A stretch of DNA of 37,124 nt from Oscillospiraceae bacterium (GTDB lineage Bacteria > Bacillota > Clostridia > Oscillospirales > Ruminococcaceae), in the NCBI GenBank assembly GCA_022770625.1, contig JALEHK010000013.1, positions 1 to 37,124 on the forward strand, read 5' to 3'. How positions within the stretch are numbered: the stretch's first letter is position 1; each line of letters opens with the position of its first letter. The position numbers were made by a program, and so were the translations under genes. Of this stretch, positions 15,956 through 25,548 are shown in pieces. The notes beneath the pieces were generated by a model that was given only the letters and a program-made list of their open reading frames with translations, was not told the DNA's origin and searched no databases.

Positions 15956-16306
15956 TTTATCCACCGTTCTTTCCAGAACCTCCGGAGATTACGTCTGAGG
16001 TTCCTTGTATTTTTGAACAAATTTATAGCTATAGTGTACCATCATTTGAAGAATATTGCAAGAGAAAATCTTTTTTGCTGAAGAATTTATCGGTTTTCCC
16101 GGGGATTATTTCGGAAGAGGACTAAACACTGAGGAAATTTTATCTGAATTTTAAGCAGATTCTTTTCTCTGCACAGCTTTTGTGCACCGGAGATTTTCTG
16201 TTTATTGCGGGGAAACCGCGGGCATGATAAGATAAAGATGTCAAAAGGAAAATCACTTCCGGAGGCGAAAGCTTCCGATGTTTACATGAATTACGGAGGT
16301 ATGGTT
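15956..16306. other. 351 bp divergent intergenic region
   Basis: The region separates the ROK operon (-) from oleate hydratase (+). It holds the ROK promoter at 16033-16061. A small hairpin GCACA/TGTGC lies near 16171-16185 and a short GCGG/CCGC hairpin near 16207-16219. The + promoter is unclear; TTGCGG with TAAGAT at 17 bp near 16205-16233 is only a weak candidate. The oleate hydratase frame stays open upstream to 16205. No separate gene is seen. Confidence 0.6.
16033..16061 (-). promoter_or_regulatory. promoter of the ROK/TetR/GHMP/Nif3/iadA operon
   Basis: On the - strand TTGCAA (16056-16061) and TACACT (16033-16038) are 17 bp apart, about 80 bases upstream of the ROK start. All downstream gaps are 35 bases or less, so this promoter probably serves all five genes. 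Confidence 0.75.
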
Positions 16307-18085
16307 ATGTATTATTCCAGCGGAAACTACGAAGCATTTGCTCATCCTGTCAAGCCCGAAGGAGTCGATGGAAAATCCGCTTATCTGGTGGGTTCCGGTC
16401 TCGCAGCTCTTTCTGCGGCCTGCTTCCTTGTCCGTGACGCACAGATGAAAGGCGAAAACGTCCACATCCTTGAAAAGGATCCGATTCCGGGCGGCGCCTG
16501 CGACGGATATAAATACGAGGACGTCGGCTATGTCATGCGCGGCGGCCGCGAGATGGACAACCACTTTGAATGTATGTGGGATCTGTTCCGTTCGATCCCC
16601 TCGATCGAAGATGAGCGCTACAGCGTTCTCGATGAGTACTACTGGCTCAACAAAGCCGACCCCAACTACAGTCTCTGCCGTGCGACTGAGAAATGCGGTC
16701 AGGACGCGCATACCGACGGTAAGTTCGGTCTTTCGGACAAGGGCGCGATGGAAATTCTCAAGCTGTTCATGACTCCTGATGAGAAGCTTTACGACAAAAA
16801 GATCACCGACTTCTTCGACAGCGACGTTCTCGACTCCAACTTCTGGCTCTACTGGCGGACGATGTTTGCCTTTGAAAACTGGCATTCGGCGCTCGAAATG
16901 AAGCGTTATCTCCAGCGGTATATCCACCACATCGGCGGTCTCCCCGATTTCACGGCGCTCCGCTTCACCCGCTACAACCAGTACGAATCGATGATCCTGC
17001 CGATGGTTCATTATCTGGAATCGTTCGGTGTCCAGTTCCATTACGGCGTCAAGGTCACCAACGTTGCGTTCGACTGCGCGAACCCCGAAAAGAAACGCGC
17101 GACCCGGATCGACATCATCAAGGACGGCAAGGAAAGCTGCATCGACCTCACCGAGAACGACCTGGTCTTTATCACCAACGGCGGCTGTGTCGAGAACTCG
17201 ACGATCGGCAGCCAGAACACCCCCGCTCCGATGAAATCGGAGATCAAGGAAGGCGGCGGATGGGATCTCTGGCGGAAGATCGCCGCGCAGGACCCGTCCT
17301 TCGGTCATCCCGATAAGTTCTGCTACGATCCCGAGCTGAGCAATTGGATGAGCGCGACCATCACCACCCTCGACCAGAGAATCGTTCCTTATATCAAGAA
17401 AATCTGCAAGCGCGATCCCTTCGGCGGAAAGGTCGTCACCGGCGGCATTGTCACCGTCAAGGATTCCGGCTGGCTTTTAAGCTGGACGCTCAACCGTCAG
17501 CAGCAGTTCAGAGATCAGCCCAAGGATCAGCTCTGCGTCTGGGTATACGGGCTGTTCACCGATAAGCCGGGCGATTTCGTCAAGAAGCCGATGCGCGACT
17601 GCACCGGTAAGGAAATCTGCATGGAATGGCTCTACCACATCGGCGTTCCGACCGATCAGATCGAAGAGATGGCTGAGCACAGCGCCAACACCGTTCCCTG
17701 CATGATGCCGTATATCGACGCGTTCTTCATGCCCCGCACCGCCGGCGACCGTCCCGACGTCGTTCCGCAGGGGGCTGTCAACTTCGCGTTCCTCGGACAG
17801 TTTGCCGAAACGGCGCGCGACACCATCTTCACGACCGAGTATTCGATCCGCACCGGCATGGAAGCGGTCTACACTCTTTTGAATGTTGACCGCGGCGTAC
17901 CGGAGGTCTGGGGAAGTGTTTACGACATCCGCGACCTGCTCCACGCAACCGTTGCGCTGCGCGACGGAAAGAAGATCACCGATATGGAGATGGGGCTTGT
18001 TGAAAAGCTGGCGCTCAAAGAAGGGCTGAAAAAGCTCGAAGGCACCGAAGTCGAGAAGCTCTTAAAGGAATATAACGTTATCTGA
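16307..18085 (+). CDS. ohyA: oleate hydratase (myosin cross-reactive antigen family)
   Basis: The 592-residue FAD enzyme adds water across the cis-9 double bond of oleate and related fatty acids, giving 10-hydroxystearate; in gut bacteria this detoxifies unsaturated fatty acids. The Rossmann FAD motif is AYLVGSGLAALSAACFL (about 25-41), with VHILEKD and IPGGACDG after it. RGGREMDNHFECMW holds the catalytic glutamate at position 82, as in known hydratases. The C-terminal part TARDTIFTTEYSIRTGMEAVYTLL is typical. The start at 16307 gives the family's usual beginning MYYSSGNYEAF and lies six bases after GGAGGT; an in-frame extension to 16205 exists but is not favoured. It appears to be a single-gene unit. 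Confidence 0.95.
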   Translation: MYYSSGNYEAFAHPVKPEGVDGKSAYLVGSGLAALSAACFLVRDAQMKGENVHILEKDPIPGGACDGYKYEDVGYVMRGGREMDNHFECMWDLFRSIPSIEDERYSVLDEYYWLNKADPNYSLCRATEKCGQDAHTDGKFGLSDKGAMEILKLFMTPDEKLYDKKITDFFDSDVLDSNFWLYWRTMFAFENWHSALEMKRYLQRYIHHIGGLPDFTALRFTRYNQYESMILPMVHYLESFGVQFHYGVKVTNVAFDCANPEKKRATRIDIIKDGKESCIDLTENDLVFITNGGCVENSTIGSQNTPAPMKSEIKEGGGWDLWRKIAAQDPSFGHPDKFCYDPELSNWMSATITTLDQRIVPYIKKICKRDPFGGKVVTGGIVTVKDSGWLLSWTLNRQQQFRDQPKDQLCVWVYGLFTDKPGDFVKKPMRDCTGKEICMEWLYHIGVPTDQIEEMAEHSANTVPCMMPYIDAFFMPRTAGDRPDVVPQGAVNFAFLGQFAETARDTIFTTEYSIRTGMEAVYTLLNVDRGVPEVWGSVYDIRDLLHATVALRDGKKITDMEMGLVEKLALKEGLKKLEGTEVEKLLKEYNVI

Positions 18086-18181
18086 TTGACCACAGGAGAT
18101 TCAACTCTCCATCCATTCATACCTGCCCCTGTCGGAAGCTCCTCCCGGCGGGGGCACTTTCCTTTGTCCGGACAAAAAGGC

Positions 18182-18210
18182 TTGACTCTTTGTCTTTAGC
18201 GCTTTATACT
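18182..18210 (+). promoter_or_regulatory. promoter of the MATE transporter gene
   Basis: TTGACT (18182-18187) and TATACT (18205-18210) are separated by 17 bp, 33 bases before the start codon. Confidence 0.85.
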
Positions 18211-18243
18211 AATAAATAATACATCTTTTGAGAGGAGCTTTTT

Positions 18244-19590
18244 ATGGAACGAAACCTGACCCAAGGCAGCATCATCAAAAACCTCGTCTTTTTCTCACTG
18301 CCCTATCTGCTTTCCTTCTTTCTTCAAACGCTTTACGGAATGGCAGACCTTTTTATCATCGGGCAGTTTGATTCGACCGCTTCGGTGACCGCCGTTTCGA
18401 TCGGCTCACAGGTCATGCATATGCTGACCGTTATGATCGTCGGGCTTGCGATGGGAACGACGGTCGCGGTCGGACGCGCGGTCGGAGAGAAGCGAATGGA
18501 CAAAGCCGCGCATACGATCGGTAACACCGTCGCCCTCTTTCTCGGCGGAAGCGTTCTTCTGGCGGCGGTTTTGCTGATGCTGGTGCAGCCGATCGTCTCT
18601 ATTATGTCCACCCCCGCCGAAGCGGTGGAAGGAATGGTTCAGTATCTCATCATCTGTTTTATCGGCATCCCCTTTATCACCGCCTACAACATCATCAGTT
18701 CGATCTTCCGCGGGCTTGGCGACAGCAAAAGCCCGATGATCTTTATCGCAGTGGCCTGTATAGCTAATATCCTGCTTGACTATCTGCTGATCGGGGGACT
18801 GAAGATGGGGCCTTCCGGCGCGGCGCTTGGCACTACCCTTTCCCAGACCATCAGCGTTATCATCGCGCTTGTTTCGATCCTCAAGCGGAAAAACGGGATC
18901 AAGCTGAAAAAATCCGACTTCCGGCTGAAAAAAGAGGCTCTTGTCCCGGTCTTAAAGGTCGGTATTCCGGTCGCGCTTCAGGACGGTCTGATCCAGATCG
19001 CTTTTATCCTGATTACCGTCATTGCCAACCGCCGCGGCTTAAACGATGCGGCGGCCGTCGGCATCGTCGAAAAATTCATCAGCATGACCTTTCTGGTTCC
19101 TTCTTCGATGCTTTCCTCCGTTTCGGCGCTCGCCGCGCAGAACCTCGGAGCCGGTCAGGAAGTGCGGGCGCGCAAAACGCTTCTTTACGCCATCGCGATC
19201 GCGGTCGGCTACGGGATCATCGTTTCTGTCCTTGTCCAGTTCAGCGCCGAATCGATCGTCGGGCTGTTTGAAAAGAGCGAACCGGTCATCCGTTCCGGCG
19301 GGCAGTACCTGCGCAGCTACATCTTAGACTGTATTTTCGCCGGGATCCATTTCTGCTTCAGCGGTTATTTCTGCGCCTGCGAACGTTCCGAAATCTCCTT
19401 TATGCAGAATATCGTTTCGATCGTACTGGTTCGGATCCCGGTCGCCTACTTAGTCTCCAAAGCCTTTGCCGACACCCTTACCCCGATGGGGCTTGCCGCT
19501 CCGGCCGGCTCTCTTTTGTCCGCCGTGATCTGCGTCGCCGCCTATCTGCTCATGACCAGGCGGCAGCGAGCGCATCGCACCCAAGGTTAA
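18244..19590 (+). CDS. MATE family efflux transporter
   Basis: The 448-residue membrane protein has about 12 hydrophobic segments in two related halves, the pattern of the multidrug and toxin extrusion family, which exports cationic compounds against Na+ or H+. The N-terminus (QGSIIKNLVFFSLPYLLSFFLQTLYGMADLFIIG) is typical of the DinF/NorM-like branch common in Clostridia, as is IISSIFRGLGDSKSPM. It has its own promoter and terminator. AGAGGAGC precedes the ATG. The exported compound is unknown; the neighbouring oleate hydratase does not prove a link. Confidence 0.93.
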   Translation: MERNLTQGSIIKNLVFFSLPYLLSFFLQTLYGMADLFIIGQFDSTASVTAVSIGSQVMHMLTVMIVGLAMGTTVAVGRAVGEKRMDKAAHTIGNTVALFLGGSVLLAAVLLMLVQPIVSIMSTPAEAVEGMVQYLIICFIGIPFITAYNIISSIFRGLGDSKSPMIFIAVACIANILLDYLLIGGLKMGPSGAALGTTLSQTISVIIALVSILKRKNGIKLKKSDFRLKKEALVPVLKVGIPVALQDGLIQIAFILITVIANRRGLNDAAAVGIVEKFISMTFLVPSSMLSSVSALAAQNLGAGQEVRARKTLLYAIAIAVGYGIIVSVLVQFSAESIVGLFEKSEPVIRSGGQYLRSYILDCIFAGIHFCFSGYFCACERSEISFMQNIVSIVLVRIPVAYLVSKAFADTLTPMGLAAPAGSLLSAVICVAAYLLMTRRQRAHRTQG

Positions 19591-19623
19591 GAGTTTTCCA
19601 CATTCACCCCTTATAACAGTTGA

Positions 19624-19663
19624 AAACGCTGTCCGTGCTTTTCCTTCCGGACAGCGTTTCTTT
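19624..19663 (+). terminator. terminator of the MATE gene
   Basis: A perfect 12 bp stem (AAACGCTGTCCG at 19624-19635 with 19648-19659) is followed by a short T-rich tail. Confidence 0.8.
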
Positions 19664-19730
19664 ATCGATATTTTCTATAATCCGCGCCGGATATACCGAA
19701 TCTTTTTTTCAGAGAATTGGCAAAAATAAC

Positions 19731-19759
19731 TTTTCAATTGGGGAATGTTGTGCTATACT
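19731..19759 (+). promoter_or_regulatory. promoter of murA
   Basis: TTTTCA (19731-19736) and an extended -10 TGCTATACT (TATACT at 19754-19759) have a 17 bp spacer; the start codon is 32 bases downstream. Confidence 0.75.
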
Positions 19760-19791
19760 AGTAACGTTAAAAATGTAAAAGGGGTGTCGCT

Positions 19792-21075
19792 TTGGAAAAG
19801 TATGTCATCAAAGGCGGCAAACGACTGCAGGGTGAAGTCACCATCAGCGCTGCGAAAAACTCCGCTGTCGCAATCCTGCCCGCCGCACTTCTTTCCGACG
19901 AACCGTGTATTATAGAGAATGTTCCCAATATCAGCGATATCGACTGCGCCATCAAGATCCTTTCCCGGCTCGGCGCAGACGTAAAGATGCTGAATAAATC
20001 GACCCTCCGCATCGACCCCAGCCATATTCAGTCGGATACCGTTGAATATGAGCTTGGAAAGAATATGCGGGCTTCCTATTATTTTATGGGCGCGCTTCTG
20101 GGCAAGGTCGGCCACGCCAACGTTTCGATGCCCGGCGGCTGCGACCTCGGCGCACGTCCGATTGATCAGCACCTCAAAGGCTTTCAGGCGCTCGGGGCTG
20201 AAAATGCGATCGACCGCGGGATGGTTCGGCTGACGGCTGAAAACCTGACCGGCGCGCACATCTATTTCGACGTCGTAACGGTCGGCGGCACGATCAACGT
20301 CATGCTCGCCGCCTGTAAAGCAAAAGGCCTTACCATCATCGAAAACGCCGCCAAGGAGCCGCACATCGTCGATGTCGCGAACTTCTTGAACTCGATGGGC
20401 GCGGACATCATGGGCGCAGGCACCGACGTCATCAAGATCCGCGGTGTCGAGCATCTTCATGGGAGCGAATATTCCATTATTCCCGACCAGATCGAGGCCG
20501 GAACCTTTATGATTATCGCTGCCGCGACCAACGGGGATATCCTTGTCCGCGGCGTCATTCCCAAGCATCTCGAGGCCGTTACTGCCAAGCTCCAGAAGAT
20601 CGGAGTCAAGGTGGTCGAATACGATGACGCGATCCGTGTCACCGGGACCGGTATTCTGCGCAAAACGAGCGTCAAGACGATGCCGCATCCCGGCTTCCCG
20701 ACCGACCTTCAGCCGCAGATCACGACCCTTCTGACGCTGGCCAACGGCACGTCGATCGTAACCGAGGATATTTTTGACAACCGGTTCAAATATGTGGACG
20801 AGCTTCGGCGGATGGGCGCGGACATCTCGGTAGACGGAAAAGTTGCTGTGATCGAAGGCACCGGCCATCTCAAGGGCGCTCCGGTCAAAGCCAACGACCT
20901 GCGCGCGGGCGCTGCGATGATTATCGCGGGACTGGCCGCCGAGGGCGTGACCGAGATCGAAAACATCCACTATATCGAACGCGGCTACGAGGGCATCGAG
21001 CGAAAGCTCCGCGCACTCGGCGCCGACATCAAAAAGATTTCGATCCCCGATCAGTACGTCCAGAAACAGGCGTAA
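19792..21075 (+). CDS. murA: UDP-N-acetylglucosamine 1-carboxyvinyltransferase
   Basis: The 427-residue enzyme transfers enolpyruvate from PEP to UDP-GlcNAc, the first committed step of peptidoglycan synthesis, and is the target of fosfomycin. Lys22 and Asn23 (AAKNSAVAILP) bind substrate, and the fosfomycin-reactive loop MPGGCDLGARP keeps its cysteine (Cys117), so the enzyme should be fosfomycin-sensitive. The start codon is TTG, behind AAAGGGG; this start gives the family's normal N-terminus MEKYVIKGG. It has its own promoter and terminator. Bacillota often carry two MurA paralogues; which type this is was not decided. Confidence 0.95.
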   Translation: MEKYVIKGGKRLQGEVTISAAKNSAVAILPAALLSDEPCIIENVPNISDIDCAIKILSRLGADVKMLNKSTLRIDPSHIQSDTVEYELGKNMRASYYFMGALLGKVGHANVSMPGGCDLGARPIDQHLKGFQALGAENAIDRGMVRLTAENLTGAHIYFDVVTVGGTINVMLAACKAKGLTIIENAAKEPHIVDVANFLNSMGADIMGAGTDVIKIRGVEHLHGSEYSIIPDQIEAGTFMIIAAATNGDILVRGVIPKHLEAVTAKLQKIGVKVVEYDDAIRVTGTGILRKTSVKTMPHPGFPTDLQPQITTLLTLANGTSIVTEDIFDNRFKYVDELRRMGADISVDGKVAVIEGTGHLKGAPVKANDLRAGAAMIIAGLAAEGVTEIENIHYIERGYEGIERKLRALGADIKKISIPDQYVQKQA

Positions 21076-21100
21076 CAAAGCGATCGTATCATTCAACAGC

Positions 21101-21138
21101 AAAAGCGCTGTCCTCTCCAAAAGGTGACAGCGCTTTTT
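21101..21138 (+). terminator. terminator of murA
   Basis: A perfect 12 bp stem (AAAAGCGCTGTC at 21101-21112 with 21126-21137) with TTTTT at its right edge lies 25 bases past the murA stop. Confidence 0.85.
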
Positions 21139-21186
21139 GGAGAGCAAAAAAGGTCTCGGCCTTTTTCGAGGAGAGAACAGTCTTTC

Positions 21187-21975
21187 ATGTCCTTTTTTTT
21201 CAACCTTTGCAGTTCCTCAAGCGGGAACTCGACCTTTGTCGGCGACCGCGAAGGGGGACTTCTGTTTGATGCCGGAGTCGGCATCCGCAATTTTTCCAAG
21301 TGGCTGCTGACACAGCAGCTGACCCCCGATTCCGTGCGGGGCATCTTTCTGACTCATGAGCACTCCGACCACGTCAAAGGGGTGAGCGTGATCGCCGTCC
21401 GTCACCATATTCCGGTTTACGGAAGCGAGGACACCATCCGCTGCCTGATCGATACCGGGCGGCTGACCGGCGAGGAGGAGATTCACGTCATCCGCCGGGA
21501 GACCCATCTGGACGGTTTTACCGTAACGGCAGCTCCCACCTCCCACGATTCGCCCGGAAGCGTCTGCTATCGGGTGGATACGCCGGACGGTCATTCGGTC
21601 GGGATCTGTACCGACTTAGGGTACGTTTCCCCGATGATTCTGGAGATGATGGCGGGGGCGGATCATCTTCTGATCGAGTCCAACTACGATGAGGATATGC
21701 TCCAGAACGGCCCTTATCCCTATATGCTGAAAAAACGGATCTCCTCCAAAATGGGACATCTTTCCAATTCCCAGTGCGCGGAGATGATCGGAAGGATGAT
21801 CGCTTCCGGCACCCGTTCGTTTTCTCTCGGGCATCTAAGCGAACACAACAACCTTCCTGAGCTGGCTTTTGACACCTCCACCGGCTACCTTTCCCTTCTC
21901 GGCCTGACCGAAGGAAAAGACTACCGGCTGAACGTTCTTCCCAAAGTCAACCACGGAGAGGCGGTGATGCTTTAA
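21187..21975 (+). CDS. MBL fold metallo-hydrolase, YycJ/WalJ-like
   Basis: The 262-residue metallo-beta-lactamase-fold protein is of the YycJ/WalJ type, a putative phosphodiesterase or nuclease linked in Bacillota to coordination of cell wall and replication. The metal motif THEHSDH (His57, His59, Asp61, His62), SHDS (His120), CTDLG (Asp143) and GHLSEHNN are the expected ligands. The N-terminus FNLCSSSSGNSTFV is diagnostic of the group. The start at 21187 follows GAGGAGAG; the open frame to 21124 runs through the murA terminator and is rejected. Its stop shares one base with the rlmH start. Confidence 0.9.
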   Translation: MSFFFNLCSSSSGNSTFVGDREGGLLFDAGVGIRNFSKWLLTQQLTPDSVRGIFLTHEHSDHVKGVSVIAVRHHIPVYGSEDTIRCLIDTGRLTGEEEIHVIRRETHLDGFTVTAAPTSHDSPGSVCYRVDTPDGHSVGICTDLGYVSPMILEMMAGADHLLIESNYDEDMLQNGPYPYMLKKRISSKMGHLSNSQCAEMIGRMIASGTRSFSLGHLSEHNNLPELAFDTSTGYLSLLGLTEGKDYRLNVLPKVNHGEAVML

Positions 21976-22457
21976 TGCTTCAGGTCATGATCCTCTGCGT
22001 CGGAAAACTGAAAGAGCGCTACCTGACCGACGCCTGCGCCGAATACACCAAACGGCTTTCCGCTTTCTGCAAGCTCACCCTTACCGAGCTTCCGGAAGCA
22101 CGGCTGCCCGATTCCCCATCGGACGCCGAAATCAGAAAAGCGCTTGAAAAGGAAGGAGAACTGATCCTCTCCAAGATCCCGCGGGACGCCTATGTGATTC
22201 CGATGTGCATCGAAGGAAAGATGATCTCCTCTCCCGCCCTTTCGGAAAAACTCACCTCGGTTCCCTTATCGGGAAAAAGCTGCATCGTCTTTGTGATCGG
22301 AAGCTCCTGCGGGCTGTCCGACGCAGTAAAGGCGCGTGGCGATTTTAAGCTGTCCATGTCTCCGATGACCTTTCCCCACCAGCTGGCGCGCGTCATGCTT
22401 CTGGAACAGATCTACCGCGGCTTCATGATTGCCGCCGGAAACAGGTATCATAAATAA
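21975..22457 (+). CDS. rlmH: 23S rRNA (pseudouridine1915-N3)-methyltransferase RlmH
   Basis: The 160-residue SPOUT-class enzyme methylates pseudouridine 1915 in helix 69 of 23S rRNA. Family marks are ILCVGKLKERY at the start, the SAM-binding knot FVIGSSCGLSDAV and the C-terminal LARVMLLEQIYRGFMIAAGNRYHK, with the near-invariant YHK end. It is slightly short-looped but full length. The TAATG overlap with the upstream metallo-hydrolase gene indicates translational coupling; the pairing of these two genes is common in Bacillota. Confidence 0.97.
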   Translation: MLQVMILCVGKLKERYLTDACAEYTKRLSAFCKLTLTELPEARLPDSPSDAEIRKALEKEGELILSKIPRDAYVIPMCIEGKMISSPALSEKLTSVPLSGKSCIVFVIGSSCGLSDAVKARGDFKLSMSPMTFPHQLARVMLLEQIYRGFMIAAGNRYHK

Positions 22458-22495
22458 AGAGAAACGCCTTACGAAATGAAGGAGGAAACCTACCC

Positions 22496-24319
22496 ATGAT
22501 CAGAAACGATCTGCGCAACATTGCCATCGTCGCCCACGTCGACCATGGCAAAACGACCCTGCTCAATGAAATGCTCAAACAGGGCGGCGCTTTCCGCGAA
22601 AATCAGGTTGTTGAAGACCGCGTCATGGACTCGAACGACCTTGAACGCGAACGCGGAATCACCATCACGTCCAAAAACACCGCTCTCCACTATAAGGGCA
22701 CCAAGATCAACGTCATCGATACCCCCGGCCATGCCGACTTCGGCGGCGAGGTCGAACGTATCCTCAAGATGGTTGACGGCATCCTTCTGTTGGTCGATGC
22801 TTTTGAGGGCTGTATGCCCCAGACCCGCTTCGTTTTGCAGAAAGCAATGGAGCTTGGCCACAAGATCATCGTCGTCGTCAACAAGATCGACCGTCCCGAT
22901 GCGCGTCTTTATGAGATCGAAGAAGAGGTTCTCGAGCTTCTGCTGGATCTGAACGCGACCGAGGAACAGCTTGACTCGCCGGTCATCTACTGCTCCGGCC
23001 GTGAAGGCATCGCTTCCTATTCCCCCGACCAGAAGGGCACCGACCTTCAGCCGCTGTTCGATAAGATCCTCGAGCACATCGATCCGCCTAAGGGCGACGC
23101 GGAAGGCCCGCTCCAGATGATGGTTTCTTCGATCGACTACAACGACTACGTTGGCCGTATCGCGGTCGGACGCGTGACCCGCGGCACCATCCATACCGGT
23201 CAGGAAGTCATGATCTGCGACTATCATAACCCCGACACCCATTACCGCGGAAGAGTCGTCACCCTCTACCAGTTCGACGGCCTGAAAAAGGTTCCCTGCG
23301 AGAGCGCGACCGTCGGCGACATCGTATGTGTTTCCGGTATCGAGAACATCACGATCGGCGAAACGATGTGCGATCCGTCGCTCGTTGAGGCGCTCCCCTT
23401 CCAGAAGATCAGCCAGCCGACCGTTGAAATGACCTTCGGCGTCAACACCTCTCCCCTTGCCGGCCGGGAAGGAAAGTTCGTCACCTCCCGTCAGATCCGC
23501 GACCGTCTCCAGAAGGAGCTGCTCAAGGACGTATCGCTGCGCGTTTCCGACACCGATTCGGCGGATACCTTCCTCGTCGCGGGCCGCGGTGAAATGCACC
23601 TCTCGATCCTGATTGAGACGATGCGCCGCGAAGGCTATGAGTTCCAGGTCAGCAACCCCCACGCGATGTTCAAAGAGATCGACGGCAAAAAGTGCGAGCC
23701 TATTGAACGTCTGGTCATCGACGTTCCCGACACCGCGACCGGCGTTGTCATGGAAAAGATGGGCTACCGCAAGGGCGAGCTTCAGACGATGGTTCCTCAG
23801 GGAAGCCGCGTCAAACTTGAGTTTCTGATCCCCGCCCGCGGTCTGTTCGGCTACAAGAACGAGTTCCTGACCGATACCAAGGGCGAAGGCATCATGGCCT
23901 CGGTATTTGAGTGCTACGCTCCCTACAAGGGCGATATCCCGACCCGCAATACCGGTTCGCTGATCTCCTTCGAGACCGGCGTGGCCGTTGTCTACGGTCT
24001 TTACAACGCTCAGGAGCGCGGTCAGCTCTTTATCGGCGCAGGCACCGACGTATACGAAGGCATGATCGTCGGCCAGTCTCCCAAGGCGGAAGACATCGTC
24101 GTCAACGTCTGCAAGGAAAAACACCTGACCAATACCCGTTCCTCCGGTGCGGATGACGCACTCCGTCTGGTTCCGCCCAAAACGATGAGCCTTGAGCAGT
24201 GCATCGAGTTCATCGCTGAGGACGAACTGATCGAGGTTACCCCGAAGAACCTCCGTATGCGCAAAGTCATTCTGGACAAGACCCAGCGTATGAAAGCCTG
24301 GGCGGCAAAGCGCAAATAA
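22496..24319 (+). CDS. typA: ribosome-associated GTPase TypA/BipA
   Basis: The 607-residue translational GTPase helps 50S subunit assembly and stress adaptation. The G domain has [15 protein letters not shown] (P-loop), switch region [26 protein letters not shown] and NKIDR. Beta-barrel and EF-G-like domains III and V follow, and the C-terminal domain unique to BipA contains [14 protein letters not shown]. Length is normal. It starts 38 bases after rlmH behind AAGGAGG. A terminator follows, so it may be read with the two genes before it. Confidence 0.97.
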   Translation: MIRNDLRNIAIVAHVDHGKTTLLNEMLKQGGAFRENQVVEDRVMDSNDLERERGITITSKNTALHYKGTKINVIDTPGHADFGGEVERILKMVDGILLLVDAFEGCMPQTRFVLQKAMELGHKIIVVVNKIDRPDARLYEIEEEVLELLLDLNATEEQLDSPVIYCSGREGIASYSPDQKGTDLQPLFDKILEHIDPPKGDAEGPLQMMVSSIDYNDYVGRIAVGRVTRGTIHTGQEVMICDYHNPDTHYRGRVVTLYQFDGLKKVPCESATVGDIVCVSGIENITIGETMCDPSLVEALPFQKISQPTVEMTFGVNTSPLAGREGKFVTSRQIRDRLQKELLKDVSLRVSDTDSADTFLVAGRGEMHLSILIETMRREGYEFQVSNPHAMFKEIDGKKCEPIERLVIDVPDTATGVVMEKMGYRKGELQTMVPQGSRVKLEFLIPARGLFGYKNEFLTDTKGEGIMASVFECYAPYKGDIPTRNTGSLISFETGVAVVYGLYNAQERGQLFIGAGTDVYEGMIVGQSPKAEDIVVNVCKEKHLTNTRSSGADDALRLVPPKTMSLEQCIEFIAEDELIEVTPKNLRMRKVILDKTQRMKAWAAKRK

Positions 24320-24331
24320 TCAAGCTGTATC

Positions 24332-24376
24332 AAGGCGCAAGGAAGCGTAGTGAATCGTTTCCCTGCGCCTTTTTTC
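24332..24376 (+). terminator. terminator of typA
   Basis: AAGGCGCA-GGAA pairs with TTCC-TGCGCCTT around a loop near 24346-24356 and is followed by TTTT. It ends just before the AEC gene's ribosome site. Confidence 0.85.
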
Positions 24377-24407
24377 CTGCCAAAATACTATGGAAAGGAT
24401 TTTTTCG

Positions 24408-25349
24408 ATGGAAAACCTGCTTTTCAGCCTCAATTCGACGATGCCGCTCTTTCTGGTCATGGTCATCGGGTACTTCTTAAAGAAAAAAGGGATGCTGACC
24501 CGCGGCTTTACCTCCGCCGCCGAGAAATTCAACTTTGACGTCACCCTCCCCGCCCTTTTAATCCGCGACCTTTCGGCAATCGACATCTACGGAACCTTCG
24601 ACCTCAAGTTCGTGATCTTCTGCGCCCTCGCGACAACCGGATTTTTCGGGATCGTCTGGATCCTTGCCCGGCTTCTGATCAAAAATAAAGACAGCGTCGG
24701 CGCGTTCGTTCAGGTCGCCTGCCGCTCCAGTGCCGCGGTTCTCGGCGTTGCGCTGATTCAGAATATGTACGGCACCTCCGGCATGGCGCCGATGATGATT
24801 ATCGGCGCGGTTCCCCTCTTCAACATCTACTCCGTCCTGATCCTGACGCTTGAAAATAAGGAGAATCAGGGCAAGGGCGTTATCAAGAAAGCGCTTGTCA
24901 ACATCGCGAAAAACCCGATCATCATCGGTATCGTGATCGGATGCCTGATCTCTCTCTCCGGCATCACCCTCCCCACCATCGTCAGCAAGACGGTCAACAA
25001 CTTCGCCGCGATGGCGACCCCGCTCGCGCTCGTCGTAATCGGCGCTGCCTTTGAATTCTCCGGCGCGCTGAAAAGCCTGCGTCTGGGTATCGTCGGCGCT
25101 CTCACCAAGCTGCTCCTGATCCCGGCTGTTTTCCTTCCGCTGGCGTGGCTGTGCGGCTTCAGAAACGAAAAGATGGTCGCGATCATGGTCATGCTCTCCA
25201 GTGCCTCGACCCCCAGCTGCTATATCATGGCGAAAAACATGGGCGGCGACGCTGAGCTTTCCTCCAGCGTAATCGTCCTGACCACCCTCTTTTCTGCCTT
25301 TACTCTTACCTTCTGGATCTGGCTGCTTAAAAGCCTTTCGCTGATCTGA
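24408..25349 (+). CDS. AEC family transporter (auxin efflux carrier-like)
   Basis: The 313-residue membrane protein has about ten hydrophobic segments in two inverted halves, the pattern of the AEC / membrane-transport protein family; bacterial members move malate, malonate or other small acids. Typical features are the N-terminal NSTMPLFLVMVIGYFLKKKGML and the conserved broken helices ATPLALVVIGAAF and SSASTPSCYIMAKNMGGD. The start at 24408 is eight bases after GGAAAGGA; an ATG six codons earlier (24390) overlaps that site. The substrate cannot be read from the sequence. Confidence 0.9.
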   Translation: MENLLFSLNSTMPLFLVMVIGYFLKKKGMLTRGFTSAAEKFNFDVTLPALLIRDLSAIDIYGTFDLKFVIFCALATTGFFGIVWILARLLIKNKDSVGAFVQVACRSSAAVLGVALIQNMYGTSGMAPMMIIGAVPLFNIYSVLILTLENKENQGKGVIKKALVNIAKNPIIIGIVIGCLISLSGITLPTIVSKTVNNFAAMATPLALVVIGAAFEFSGALKSLRLGIVGALTKLLLIPAVFLPLAWLCGFRNEKMVAIMVMLSSASTPSCYIMAKNMGGDAELSSSVIVLTTLFSAFTLTFWIWLLKSLSLI

Positions 25350-25372
25350 CTTCCGGCTTTCTATATACATAT

Positions 25373-25414
25373 AATCCCGCATAATCCGTTTTTATACGCA
25401 TATTATGCGGGATT
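25373..25414 (+). terminator. hairpin after the AEC transporter gene
   Basis: A perfect 13 bp stem (AATCCCGCATAAT at 25373-25385 with 25402-25414) with a 16 base loop is followed by TATTGTATATTTT. The T-tract is interrupted, so termination is likely but not as clear as at the other sites. Confidence 0.65.
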
Positions 25415-25520
25415 TATTGTATATTTTACGCAAATCAGCCATCTGATTTTCCATCTCATCGCTATTTTTTGTTCATCTGTCCAAAATACGGTAATTTATG
25501 CGAAAAACTGCATTTTACAC

Positions 25521-25548
25521 TTGATTTCCTGAATAATGAGTGTATAAT
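25521..25548 (+). promoter_or_regulatory. promoter of argG
   Basis: TTGATT (25521-25526) and a perfect TATAAT (25543-25548) are 16 bp apart, 54 bases before the argG start. Confidence 0.75.

Noticed and set aside
18121-18160. Terminator after the oleate hydratase gene
   Set aside because: A GCCCC/GGGGC stem is present, but the inner pairs are poor and the T-tract is interrupted; not strong enough to list as a feature.
19753-21147. 464-codon open frame on - opposite murA
   Set aside because: murA is certain, and the antisense frame runs through its promoter and terminator.
22490-24124. 544-codon open frame on - opposite typA
   Set aside because: typA is unmistakable on +. The opposite frame has no ribosome site or recognisable domain.
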